Shown here piece after piece: positions 1 through 10,732 of a DNA stretch of 64,000 nt; positions within the stretch are counted from its first letter, which is position 1, and every line of letters begins with the position of its first letter. The stretch covers positions 13,070,442-13,134,441 of the forward strand of contig CM053332.1 in the NCBI GenBank assembly GCA_028583605.1. The letters run 5' to 3'. This DNA is from Dastarcus helophoroides (taxonomy: Eukaryota; Arthropoda; Insecta; Coleoptera; Bothrideridae). A program made the position numbers and the translations under genes. The notes below the pieces were generated by a model, which did no database searches, was not told the origin of the DNA, and saw only the letters and a list, made by a program, of their open reading frames with translations.

Positions 1-1335
1 AGACTTCAAAAAAATTGAGAAAAAGGAAGTGATTTCGAAAAAATTTGCAAAAAAAGGAAGAAATTTAAAAAAAATGAATTTATCAAAAGTTCTCAAAACA
101 AGGTAAAATTTTAGAAAAAAAAAACGTCGCATTTTGACAATAGATTGAAACCCAGAACAAATTGAAAACCTGAAATTTTTATTCAAATTTGAATTTTTTC
201 AAAAATTGTAGATTATCAAAAAGAGAAATTGTAAAAATAAACTGGAAGATTCAAAAAATTTGTCGAAATTTAAAAAAGTCAAAATTTTTCAATAAAGAAG
301 AACAAAAACAAAGTCAAATTTCAGATTTGTAATTTTCGAGAGAGATTTGAAATTGCGAGGACAAGACGATTTAAAACAAATCCAAATTTACAGGAACAGT
401 AAATATCAAAATTCGAAATAAAAGCTGAAATTTCAAGAAAAAGCTGAATTTCGAGAAAAAGGGAGAGATTTCGAAAAAATTGAGGAAAGGAAAGAGACTT
501 CGAAAAAATTGAGAAAAAGGAAGAGATTTCGAAAATATTAAGGGAAAGGAAAATATTTCGAAAAAGTTGAATTCATCAAAATTCTAAAGCAAAGGTAAAA
601 TATTTTTAAAAAAAGTCGGATTTTGACAATAGATTGAAACCCAGAAAAAATTAAAAACCTACATTTTTAGACAAATTTGAATTTTTGCAAAAACTGTAAA
701 ATATCAAAAAAAGAAATTGTTAAAATGAACTGGAAGTTTAAAAAAAATTTGTCGAACTTTAAAAAAGTCGAAGTTTTTCAATAAAGAAGAACAAAGTCAA
801 ATTTTAGGAAAAATTTCAAGGAAAAAGTCAAAATTTTAAGAAAAGCTCGAAATTTCGACAAAAAATTGTGATTTTCCAGAGAAATTTAAATTTTGAGAAG
901 AAATTTGAAATTTCGAGAACAAGACGATTTAAAAAAAATCCAAAGTTTCTGATAAATTCGCATTTTGAGAAAATTGCCAAAATACTTTTGAAAGAAAAGA
1001 GAATGTCAATAAAACTTCCAGTTTCGAGAAAAGTATTGAATTTTAAAAAATTGTCAAATTTCCCAGAGAAAGTCAGATTATGAAAAAAATCAAATTTCGA
1101 GATTTGAAAATAGATGGATTTCGTTTGGAACAAAAGTTGAAATTTTTAGAAAAAGCTTAATTTTGAAAAAAAGATATTTCGAAAAAAATGAATTCGTCAA
1201 AAGTTCTCAAAAAACGTAAAATTTTTTAAAGACTTCGAATTCTGACAATAGATTGAAATTTGCAGAACAAATTTAAAAACCTGAGATGTTTGGAGAAATT
1301 TAAATTTTGTGAAAAATTGTAAAATTTTGAAAAAA
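1..1335. repeat. Degenerate AT-rich satellite-like tract, A-rich on plus strand
   Basis: The tract is an irregular run of short words such as GAAATTTCG, AAAAAAGTCGAA and TTTTGAGAAAA with no fixed period that I can define. Part of it recurs within the tract: the segments near 120-310 and 620-800 share long stretches (a dissolved tandem duplication of roughly 490 bp). The open frames here are all Phe/Lys/Asn-rich products of this composition and not genes. The same word set returns at 1.8-3.06, 31-34.6, 39.7-45.2 and 62.2-62.9 kb. Confidence 0.7.
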
Positions 1336-1429
1336 GAGATTGTAATAAGATAACGAAGGCTTCCACGGCCAGAGTCAGTACAGGATATACTTCTTCCAGG
1401 ATTGGACCGTGTCAAAGAACTACTAAAAG

Positions 1430-1474
1430 TGTTCGACGTTTCGCCCACCATCGTAGGGGGCTTCTTCAGGAACA
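1430..1474 (-). ncRNA. Hammerhead-ribozyme-like motif, family 2, intact core
   Basis: On the minus strand, in order: helix I strand TGTTC, core CTGAAGA, one extra A, helix II with GCCC pairing GGGC (two more C-G pairs possible beyond a bulge), GAAA, then CGTC and helix I strand GAACA, which pairs fully with TGTTC (5 bp). The cleavage triplet is GTC. Helix III would be only the self-complementary ACGT, so cleavage in cis is unlikely with a monomer and a dimer would be needed, as proposed for PLE hammerheads. The extra nucleotide between core A9 and helix II departs from the consensus, so activity is not assured. Confidence 0.65.
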
Positions 1475-1550
1475 AAGAAAGAAAAATAGATGAAATGAGG
1501 GAATATGCAAAAAAGAAAAATAAAAATAAAAGGCCAATTTCAAAACATCA

Positions 1551-1771
1551 GAGCACGGTAACTCAGTATGTCCACCATACCAGAGGCGAAACTCTTCTGA
1601 ATTGAAAATTGGTACAAAGGATAAGAAAGTTTAGACAGAAGAGCACGGTAACTCAGTATGTCCACCATACCAGAGGCGAAACTCTTCTGAATTGAAACTT
1701 GGTACAAAAGAAAATTTAGGCAGAAGAGCACGGTAACTCAGTATGTCCACCATACCAGAGGCGAAACTCTT
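1551..1771. repeat. Tandem array, 2.5 units of 85-90 bp
   Basis: The word GAGCACGGTAACTCAGTATG begins units at 1551, 1641 and 1726. The array ends after the next GAGGCGAAACTCT. The same array, inverted and also with 2.5 units, lies at 9266-9487. It belongs to the ribozyme-family-2 element. Confidence 0.9.
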
Positions 1772-1789
1772 TGAATTTGAATATTTTCA

Positions 1790-3060
1790 AAAACTGTAAA
1801 ATATCAAAAAGAGAATTTGTTAAAATAAACTGGAAGTTTAAAAAAATTTGTCGGACTTAAAAAAGGTCGAAGTTTTTCAAAATTTCCCAGAGAAAGTCAA
1901 ATTTTAGGAAAAAGAAATAAATTTGAAAATAGTTGAACTTAGTTCGAAATAAAATTGAAACTTCCAGAAAATAACGAATTTTGAAAAAAAGAGATTTAAA
2001 AAAAATGAATTTGTCAAAAGTTCTCAAAAAAGATAAAAATAAAAGAACGTCGAATTTCGACAATAGTTTGAAACCCAGAACAAATTGAAAATCTGAAATT
2101 TTTAGACAAATTTAAATTTTGTGAAAAATTGTAAAATTTCGAAAAGAGCACTTGTAAAAAATTAAAAGTTTATAAAAAATCATAGAACTTTCAAAAAGCC
2201 AAAGTTTTTCAAAGAAGAAAAAAAATTTGCATTTTTCCAGAGAAAGGTAAATTTTGAGAATAAATTTGAAGCTTCGAAAACAAGACGAATAAAACAAAAC
2301 TGCAAATGTTCAGATAAATTCGAAACTTGAATTGGTAAAATTTTTTCGAAAGAAATGACAATGTTGATACAACTTCCACTTTCGAGAAAAATCAAATTTT
2401 AAGATTTAAATATTTTGAAAATTAACTAATTTCGTTGAAAAAATCGCAGCTTTGCAGAAATCAATAAAATGTCGCATTTTAAAAGGCCAAATTAAAAAAA
2501 AAAACGAATTTTATGGAGCAAGTCCAAATTCGTAGAAAATACATAAAAGTTTAAATGTTTTGTAAAAGTCAATATTTGGACAAAATGGATAAATTTGGAA
2601 AAAGGACGAATTTTGAAAACAATATAGAAATTTCGAGAAGAGTGTTAAAATGTTGAAGGTCAAAATTTCCCAAAGAAAGTCAAATTTTGAGATTAAGACA
2701 AACATTTTAAAAATATATAGATAAATTTCGTCAAAAGATCGCAGTTTGCAGAAACAATAAAATGTCGAATTTTAAAAGTCGAAACGAAAAAAACCGAATT
2801 TTGCGAAACAAGTCCAAATTTGTAAAAAATAAATAAAAGTGTAAATGTTTAGTAGAAGTTAATTTTGAGGAAAACGCCGAAATTTGTCAAAAGGGCGAAT
2901 TTTAGAAAGAATGTAGAAAGTTAAAGAAAAAAGCCGTAATTTAGAACAAAAAAGTCAAAAAAATGTAATTTTGGAAAAAAGTTAAGTTTGAGAATAGATT
3001 TGAATTTCGAAAAATGAAAAATTTGAAAAAAGGCCAAAATCTTTAAAAACTATTTTACTT
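1790..3060. repeat. Degenerate satellite-like tract, continued
   Basis: This has the same word composition and A-rich strand as 1-1335. Two segments (about 2400-2530 and 2690-2830) are diverged copies of each other. No coding potential is seen. Confidence 0.65.
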
Positions 3061-3329
3061 AACATCTCCAATTTCTTTAAATTGTTACTTTTTTCATTAA
3101 AAAATCGACAAAAGATGATTGATTGACTGAGAAATAAGTCGAATCTTCCAGTAAGTCGAATTAAAAAAAAGTAAACATTATCACAAATTGTCGAGCTTTA
3201 AGAAGAAAGGAAGATTTGGGGTAAAAGTCTAATTTAAGGAACAAAATAGATATTAAAAAAGAAGACATATAGAGAAGAGTTAAAAAGGTCGAAATTGCAA
3301 AAAAAAGGCAAATTTTGAAATAAAGGTCT

Positions 3330-3552
3330 CAATTTTGAGCAATAAAAGTTCTTTTGAGCCGAATATATTTTTGTTTGACTACATGAGTCAGAAGGGTCTC
3401 TCTCTCTGTCCCATATTTTGTCTGATTTAGCTGATTTAATTTTGAAATAAAATGTATAACTCAGGAATAAAAATTTGTGGCTCTTTGACATTCACGAAAT
3501 CAATTTTTTTATTGCGCCTGGCTCTTTCGGTTTAAAAGTTTTCCGACCCCTG
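3330..3552. mobile_element. Probable terminal part of a hAT-type DNA transposon
   Basis: The segment ends in a CCGACCCCTG terminus preceded by GGCTCTTTCGG, an arrangement typical of the ends of several hAT families, whose terminal repeat reads CAGGGGTCGG inward. A second GGCTCTTTG lies about 40 bp inside. The opposite end and an 8-bp duplication (candidate TTATAGAC at 3553-3560) were not found, so this is a one-ended relic or a chance match. Confidence 0.4.
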
Positions 3553-3559
3553 TTATAGA

Positions 3560-6500
3560 CCATAAGATACGGTAACCTAAATAGTTACGCTTCATCCGAT
3601 TCCCGGTTGCAAGTTTTGACGTAGCTGTTACATTACCTGGCAAAGTCAAAGCTGCCTTGCATCCAAGTTGTAGCCCGAAAAGAGATTTAAATTATAAATT
3701 GGTTTTTTGTAGCGTAAAATAGAAAGCATTTAAAAAATCGACCTGTATTAGTATTTTTTTTTCTCCTAAAATTAGGGACGTGACACCCTCCACACTTTAG
3801 ACTCTTTAGGCTCTATTTTGCTGTAAGTTTTCATCTTCTACTACCATACATCGAGACTGTAAATCAATTCCAAACTTGAAAAATTAGCAAATCACCATCA
3901 ATTATTTATTAAACTCTTCGGCCAAATTTTTTACCGTGTGAAAGACTTGGCATGTTGCAAATTCCTAATTCAATAATGCTTGGCGCTTGGATCATATAAC
4001 ATTGTCTTTATTTATGTAACACCCATAAAACTTGATAGGTATAAATTTTTTAAACGCCAAAGAATCACTTGATGTATAATTCATTATGTACTTTTGTCCC
4101 AAAACCGAGACAACCGCTATGTTAAGATAATACAGCTATACGAATTAGGTTTTCGTTACAAACGAATTATACTGCATTATCATAAAAAATGTCGGAGAAT
4201 ACATCAGCGATAAAAATTTGTAAAATATATTCTTTTATTTGGTTAAAATAATAGAATATTAGCCTATCCCATTCAAAATACAGTTATGGTAGACGCGCAA
4301 TTTAGTAATAATATCAAATTCAATACCCACGGCTACATGTTAAATTGGATGGATACATCGAGGGGAATGCTTAAACACGGACATCGGCTGAATAGATAAC
4401 GATTACTCGAGTAGGCGAAATGCCTCTAAAATTAATCCTTTTATAATGTAATCAAATTTGGTAAGGAATGGCAGTTATATGAGAGATAAAGCATACCAAA
4501 CTTCATACCAAATTATGCAGTAAAATTTGAACACAATCCTGACTTCTTTTTTACTTTAAATATTATCCTAATGACATCTTTGGTGAAACCAATCATAGAG
4601 TTAGTTTTATATAGCTTAACCTTGAAACTTTTTCTTCTTAAAAAGTCAAATTTCAAGAAAAAAGTTTGACAAACTACTTTTTATTTTCTTATCAAAATTT
4701 CGAGCTTTCAGCTAAAGTTTTCATTTCATTTGCGAAATTTATGTGAATCTCAACATAAGTATACTACATCATATATATTAATTCTGATTATTCCTTAATA
4801 CCTAATTAATTATTTTGGTCAATAATTTCCCAAATGAATAGACAAATTTTAAGTTAATAGAAATAAGAATTATGGTCATTAAAAAATGAACGAAATACAT
4901 AAAGTATAAGAATAAATATTTGATTTATTTCACTTGGTAAGGCATATTATAAACGATAGAATAATAAATGGATTACTAAAATTCAAATCTTATTCGGTAA
5001 AATTATTATTGATAAAAATAATAGTTTTATTTTGTGCTATTCTTGCAAATATCAAGGTGATTTAATTAAAAAGATAATCCCGCTTTTTGGTTCAATGAGA
5101 TGTTGCTACCTAATGCTATAACAATGGGCTGTGCTTGAAACCAATAGGCCGGAATGAGTGAATTGAAGGCCATCGAAAGCATTTGGCGAAATAAAGCAAA
5201 AAACTAACCGTAATGTAATTTTTATAAATAAGGTAGAAGATTGAAATTGAATAAAGCATGGCGTGCAGTGGTCCATCTAATTGCATATCAGTCAAGATTC
5301 CAAACAGGTCAGCAGCCCAAAGGCCTTCACTGTTTCACTATGAAGCAATATTGCTTCCTTCGATAACTGTAAATCAGATCTAAAAACGATCCGACCTGCC
5401 AAAAAGTACTTAGGTGTTGAGTTCATGATTACACCGAGGAAAAAACGCGAGAGATTACAGTCGCTCTAAATTGCCTCACGTATTCTTTCAACTTTTTATA
5501 ACGATATCTATTTTAAACTAAAAACGAATTACTGTTATCCTCACATTGCACTATCAATACTTTTATAGGAAAATGGCAATCTATAAGTAAAGATACAAAA
5601 TGTTACTTTCATGCACGACGCTATGTTAATATCCACATTATAATTTTTGTCATTATGAAGATATTACAAATAATAAATAACACCACAAACAATTAACAAA
5701 GTAAATGAATATGCATCGTTATAATGCAGAGCGTAAACTTTAAAATTTTAGCTGGATCTTGAATGCTATCCCCAATTAATTAAATTATATTAAACCATGT
5801 AATTGTTACCAGGAAAATCATATCAATTTGCCACTTCCTTAGATCTCCAGGATCGTTTCTAAGTGTTATTATAACTTTCATATTTATAATTTTGATTATA
5901 TCGAGAACTAAAATTAGATTGAATTGAAAAGTGATGCATGAAAAATGCACATTAAAGAAAAAATATTCGAGGATATCTGAGTGAAAAGTGTGAATTTATA
6001 CATGGAAACGTTGCATTGGATATTTCGAAACATTTCTGCATAATCTGGCATCAGTTTTTTGTCGACAAATATACATCTTACGGACCCCACCAGATATCTA
6101 TCATTTTATCTTCTGGTTTCTTAAATGGCAGAACTCTTCAAACATGTTCGCGATTAATGAAGGGACGTCCCAAGGGCCTATTCTGTATCCTACTAAGTTT
6201 CAGCTATGTGTTTTTCTTGTGATTGTTAAATCACAAGCCTTGACATAAGTGCTACTGTACTTTGAGCCAATTTTAAGAAGTTCATCATTTCTTATTCTAA
6301 ACAACGAATTGTTACTGAAGTTCTGAATTTATGGAAAAAAGAACAATATAAGAAAAAGCCAAACTGAGTACAATCAGCCACATTCTGTTCGAAATGGAGG
6401 CCTCAAAACTAAAGTAACTGATCGAAACATTATCCTGAACATGTAGTACTTGTAATATCACGTAAAAATTTATAATCTAGAAATAAATTATGACTACTAG

Positions 6501-6560
6501 TACATGCCTAGAGCCAAGGTCTCCATTTTTAAATTTCTATTTAAAAAAATTGGCAAGATC
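3560..6560. other. Intergenic DNA without recognised features
   Basis: AT-rich sequence. I see no convincing coding frame, RNA gene, terminal repeat or tandem repeat. The longest frame (near 6016-6222) has no recognisable motif. Confidence 0.5.
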
Positions 6561-6567
6561 TTTTAAA

Positions 6568-6825
6568 CTAGTTATTGGTTATACTAGAATGACAATGAAG
6601 GGAAAATGGTTTTTTAGAACTAATAGCACTTAAATGACCACCATCTAGATCTTGGCATACACCAAAATTCTCGAGAATTATTCGACACTGTGTGTGTCTG
6701 AAAGTGCACACATTGTTCTTCTCGAATGTTTGCTTTCCATTGAGACAATAACACTTTTTTGGAAATGTATACATGGTTCCTCCAAATATCTCTACAAAAG
6801 AAATCTGCAAGGAATAAATATAAAC
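6568..6825 (-). pseudogene. Possible decayed C-type-lectin-like exon
   Basis: A minus-strand frame opens just after a pyrimidine-rich AG (minus sequence TTATTCCTTGCAG). It contains several Cys and a segment reading CQDLDGGHLSAISS, which resembles the first conserved cysteine and GGHL region of C-type lectin domains. A second overlapping frame contains an aromatic segment (VYISKKV) of the kind found upstream in such domains, so a frameshift between the two is possible. There is no second half with the WND or second Cys motifs. This rests on short motifs only and could be chance. Confidence 0.25.
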
Positions 6826-7001
6826 CTTTGAATGCCCACGAACAATCCCTTATTTTGTTTTTTTTAGTATATTTTAACTTTTTTAACGATATTTCGCTCA
6901 TTCATTATGCTTTAATCATGCTTTAATTGGATTTTGTAAGAATATAATTTTAAGTCCAGCTTAAAAATATGACAGTCAAAGATTTATCCATCGATAAATC
7001 T

Positions 7002-7121
7002 TTTTTTTTTTGGTGGAACGGACTGGTCCTTAGTTATCTTCAAAAATTGAAATACAGAACTTGTCCCCTGAAACCAAGAAAGATCTTTCTTGGTTTCAGG
7101 GGACAAGTTCTGTATTCAATT
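7002..7121 (-). mobile_element. PLE terminal-repeat copy, inverted pair, with 12-bp duplication
   Basis: Two short arms of the PLE terminal sequence meet head to head at the AAGAAAGATCTTTCTT palindrome near 7077-7092. The left end begins with a T run (poly(A) on the minus strand) followed by GGTGGAACGGACTGG. The element is flanked by ATCGATAAATCT at 6990-7001 and 7122-7133, a 12-bp target duplication. The ribozyme part is absent in this copy. Confidence 0.8.
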
Positions 7122-7221
7122 ATCGATAAATCTGGTTATGTTGAACCAAACGAAAGCCAAAATTCATTCGTTTTCTTAGTTCTAGTTTTTGCTTCGCCCT
7201 CGTTGAAAAATTGAAAATCAA

Positions 7222-7860
7222 AAGGAACATGTTCGTCATATTTTGCTTTTTTATTTCCGCAAAGGCAAAACGCATCGCAAGCTCATAAAAAGTTATGTGC
7301 TGTTTATGGTGACGAAGCCTTAAAAGAACGGCAGTGTCAAAATTGGTTTGCCAAATTTCGTTATGGTGATTTTTCACTCAAAGATGAAAAACGCTCTGGT
7401 CGTCCAGTTGAAGTTGATGACTCCCCCTAATCAAAGCAATAATCGATCCGGATCATCACAGTACAACACGTGAGATTGCAGAGAAGCTTCATGTATCACA
7501 TACATGCATTGAAAATCGCTTAAAACAACTTGGCTATGTTCAAAGACTCGATACATGGGTTCCTCACGAACTGAAAGAAACGCATTTAACGCAAAGCATT
7601 AACAGCTGCGATTTGCTAAAGAAACGTAATGAAAATGATCCATTTTTAAAACGACTGATAACTAGCAATGAAAAATGGGTTGTTTACAACCATATCAAGC
7701 GGAAAAGATTGTGGAGCAGGCCAGGTGAATCAACTCAAACAACATCTAAAGCGAATTCATAAAGAAGTTTTGGTATCAGTTTGTGGATTCAAGGAATTTG
7801 TTTACTTTGAACTCTTAGCCATAACCAACATCAAATTCTGATGCCTACATTGACAACTAC
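7222..7860 (+). pseudogene. Mariner-type transposase relic
   Basis: Pieced across frames, the plus strand encodes the N-terminal two thirds of a mariner transposase: an N-terminal helix-turn-helix region (HILLFYFRKGK), the WF.KF.YGDFSLKDE segment, SGRPVEVDD, a second DNA-binding region and an EKWVVY segment where the first catalytic Asp normally sits (here SNEKWV, so the Asp is lost). Several stops and frameshifts interrupt it. The C-terminal half with the remaining catalytic residues is missing. It is an inactive 5' fragment with no terminal repeats recognised. Confidence 0.85.
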
Positions 7861-7869
7861 AAATTCAGA

Positions 7870-8320
7870 TGCTAGAAGCGCCGATCAACGAAAGGTTGTT
7901 CCATACATGCAGCCCCTTGTCTCGGCAAATATGGTGTGATGTTTCCCACCTATCGCCTCACCATTGATACTTTGTTCGTCTACAATCGTGATGATAAAAT
8001 TTTATATGATGATGTCAATCGTACCTTCATTTGCTAAAACAATTTTGATATGATAATCTGCCTGAAAATGAAAAGTCTATCAAGGATACAACAAAAAAAG
8101 TCTTTAGTTCATGAAAAAGTCTTGTTCTAAAAATCACATACTAGTCAACTTGTGACCATTCCCCGCCATGTGAGAGGATTGTTAATTCCAATTGCATAGT
8201 CGAATTTAGACTTTGTTTTAATTGTTTATCGATAACAGATGAAGATTGTAGATTTGTGTGAGGTCGTTTGGCATTTGATGCCTTTTTTTTTACTTTAACC
8301 AACTTATTTTGCCAGTCACT
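7870..8320. other. Unassigned spacer
   Basis: Short frames only. A stretch near 7920-8040 may be decayed coding sequence (a frame reading YRLTIDTLFVYN), but I do not recognise it. Confidence 0.3.
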
Positions 8321-8325
8321 CTAAT

Positions 8326-9190
8326 CTAAATTATTCCAATATCTCTGAAACTTTTCATAAAGTTTAGGATGTTATTGGGAGCTAAGTTGCCAGTTTCATC
8401 AGGTGTTATTTCCTTCCATGCGAAATTTTTCATTCTGCTCCGGATCAGTGAGGAGCAGCTGCACAATATGTGCTCCGCTGTCTTGCCCGAGACATATTCG
8501 ATTCTATACAGACCATTATCCTCTTTACCTATTTCCTTGAGGTGACATCTCAAGGAAAAATGTCCAATAATAAGACCACTAATAAGCGTCAAATCGTTCT
8601 TGGGTAGATCGATGAGCTTCCTTGTTTTCTCTGGCTAGTAGTTGACTAGAAATTCTTTCGCTTGTTTTTGGCCTGAAGTATTTTTGTCCCTTTTTCCAAT
8701 TGTGAAATTCTGTTTGGACATGGCTTTCAATAATACCAAAGAATGTTTTGGGTCCACAAAATGGTGCTTCGGCTCCTCTTTTCGTGAATCTCTCAGCAAT
8801 CTCAGTTTTTTCCTAGTCCCTGGTGGTCTCGTGGTTCACATTAAGATCAATGTATTACTGATTGCCGGTTACTTTAGGTATTATTCACATTCCCAACCAA
8901 ACTTAGAGTCAAGAGTATAGGACTTCAAAGCTGAAAGAGGTACCTGGGTGTTTGATAATATAATGAACTTTGACACTTTGATGGGTCTCTTAAGACATTC
9001 AGGGATTGCACATATTTATAGCATATTACTTGGACCTGAAGACTGGTGAGGTTATTTTCCAGAGATTGTGATGCACTAAAATTAGGAGTTAGGGCCATAT
9101 ATTCCAATGCCACGCCATTATCCACGTTGGAGCCATCTGTGAACCAGATAAAGGTTTCATTAGTTTTTGTATTAAGATGATGAATGAGTT
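8326..9190 (-). pseudogene. LINE-B fragment: RNase H and C-terminal region
   Basis: On the minus strand the segment near 9170-9110 gives IWFTDGSNVDNGVALEY, the DGS active-site entry of the RNase H domain of R1/I/Jockey-group LINEs. At 8592-8326 an 88-codon frame gives a GHFSLRCHLKEIG segment followed by TAEHILCSCSSL, the usual C-terminal motif in which His and Cys residues follow the RNase H domain. The stretch between is interrupted by stops. It is a relic with no reverse transcriptase. Confidence 0.75.
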
Positions 9191-9254
9191 TTGACAGCTA
9201 GATAAATACTTCAAATGGAATCTCTAAATTGTATTTAATAGTCAACTAGACCTT

Positions 9255-9690
9255 TGGTCTAAGGGTTTCGTCTCTGGTATGGTGGACATACTGAGTTACC
9301 GTGCTCTTCTGTCTAAATTTTCTTATCCTTTGTACAAATTTTCAATTCAGAAGAGTTTCGCCTCTGGTATGGTGGACATACTGAGTTATTGTGCTCTTCT
9401 GTCTAAGCTTTCTTATCCTTTGTACCAATTTTCAATTCAGAAATGTTTCGCCTCTGGTATGGTGGACATACTGAGTTACCGTGCTCTGATGTTTTGAAAT
9501 TGGCCTTTTTCATTTTTTCATTTTTGTATGTTTCCTTGTATTTTATTTTTCATTTATTGTTTCTTTGTTCCTGAAAAAGCCCCCTACGATGGTCGGCGAA
9601 ACGTGGAACACTTTCGGTAGTTCTTTGACACGGCCTAATCCCGGAAGAAGTATATCCTGTACTTCGGTAGTGCTAGGTTATTTGGCGTGA
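9255..9690 (+). repeat. Ribozyme-family-2 interspersed element, copy 2
   Basis: It has the same order of parts as 1340-1775 but on the plus strand: a 2.5-unit 90-bp array, an AT-rich linker, a hammerhead-like motif (9566-9610), then a tail ending near AGTATATCCTGTACT. In this copy the core reads CTGAAAA and the cleavage triplet GTG, both expected to abolish activity, while helix I (TGTTC/GAACA) is kept. Confidence 0.75.
9266..9487. repeat. Tandem array, 2.5 units of 90 bp
   Basis: Units begin at the word CTCTGGTATGGTGGACATAC at 9272, 9362 and 9452, an exact 90-bp spacing. It is the inverse of the array at 1551-1771. Confidence 0.9.
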
Positions 9691-9699
9691 CAAACTCCC

Positions 9700-10730
9700 T
9701 AATTTTGTGCTGTTCTGCTTTCTTTTTCCGATGGATTTGTCAATCATAACTAGCCTCTTCCTTTTTTGCACAAATGTGCAAATCAAGAAGGCCAAGTCTA
9801 AACTGCATTACTGTCGTAAAGCTAAGATGCATAGCCCCTGTTACACTCAGAAAGGTCAGCCGTTGCACTTTGTGCAACAGACTATAGGACACTTTTTTTC
9901 AATTTTTGGCCACCATGTGAAGGAAGCGTATGTAGCGATGAGTCTTACTACCTTAAAAATTCGATTAAAAATTTAGAAAAAACAGTCAAAATTAAAGCAA
10001 ATTAATAAACATCTCGCGTATTTTATGAACTGTACTTTTTCCGAAGATTTTGAGCTAAGATATCATATGCCCAAATTTTGATTCTTCGACCTTAAACGCA
10101 AACTTTGTTTCTATAACCTTTATAAAGACAAAATTTTGTAATTAACGTAGAACTTTTAAGAAAAAGGCAGAAAATTCCGAGAAGACATTCAAAAATTTTA
10201 AGTAAAATCAAAATTCAAAGAAAAATCGACAATTCCGTTTAAATTTAGAAATTTCGAAACAAGGTAAAGAAAATCTGAGGATCGGTCAAAAGACCGATGA
10301 ATCGCGGTTGAGGAAACTTTGTACGCAAATGAACCAATCAAAAAAAAAAGAAAAGAGCTTCATCTTCTGGCAAGCAGTTTCTGGTGTCGATATTTTAATG
10401 CAATGTTGAAACAGAGACAGAAGCAAAATTTGAAACTTTTCTCAACAATGCCAAAAAGTAAATGATTAAAACAAAGATTGAAAGCATGCTTATTCGGTTT
10501 TCGATAGGAACTAAAATCCTCGTCATCAAGTCATTCGATTGCTGCATTGTGACAATTATTCCTTGTCACGGGGCAATCTGAAATAACCAGTTTTGTGAAC
10601 TAAATTCTGTATGTATCTCCTCTGTCCATTTATTCACCAGATTAAAGTCTACATAATTTTTTTCCTTATCCAAGATTATAAATTCTCTTTAAACAACAAT
10701 ATTTCTTAATCTCAACAAATCGAAAAATAC
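9700..10730. other. Spacer without recognised genes
   Basis: I see no supported coding region. The part from about 10020 to 10270 has the satellite-like word composition. A small hairpin (TCGGTCAAAAGACCGA) lies near 10281. Confidence 0.5.
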
Positions 10731-10732
10731 GC

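Larger units (their letters stand above)
1340..1775 (-). repeat. Ribozyme-family-2 interspersed element, copy 1
   Basis: Read on the minus strand, this has 2.5 tandem units of 85-90 bp, then an A/T-rich linker, then a hammerhead-like motif, then a conserved tail ending in AGTATATCCTGTACT. The same order of parts occurs on the plus strand at 9255-9690 and, much decayed, at 50310-50690, so it is one dispersed element family. Open frames through the array (repeats of a Met-Val-Asp-Ile-Leu-Ser motif) arise because a 90-bp unit keeps frame; I do not regard them as protein genes. No reverse transcriptase is attached. It may be a non-autonomous PLE- or retrozyme-type element. Confidence 0.7.

Noticed and set aside
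828..2705. Many Phe/Lys-rich open frames on both strands
   Set aside because: They arise from the AAATTT/TTTCGA word composition, overlap each other and carry no motif.
9566..9610. Copy-2 family-2 hammerhead as a working ribozyme
   Set aside because: The core is CTGAAAA and the cleavage triplet GTG, both disabling changes.
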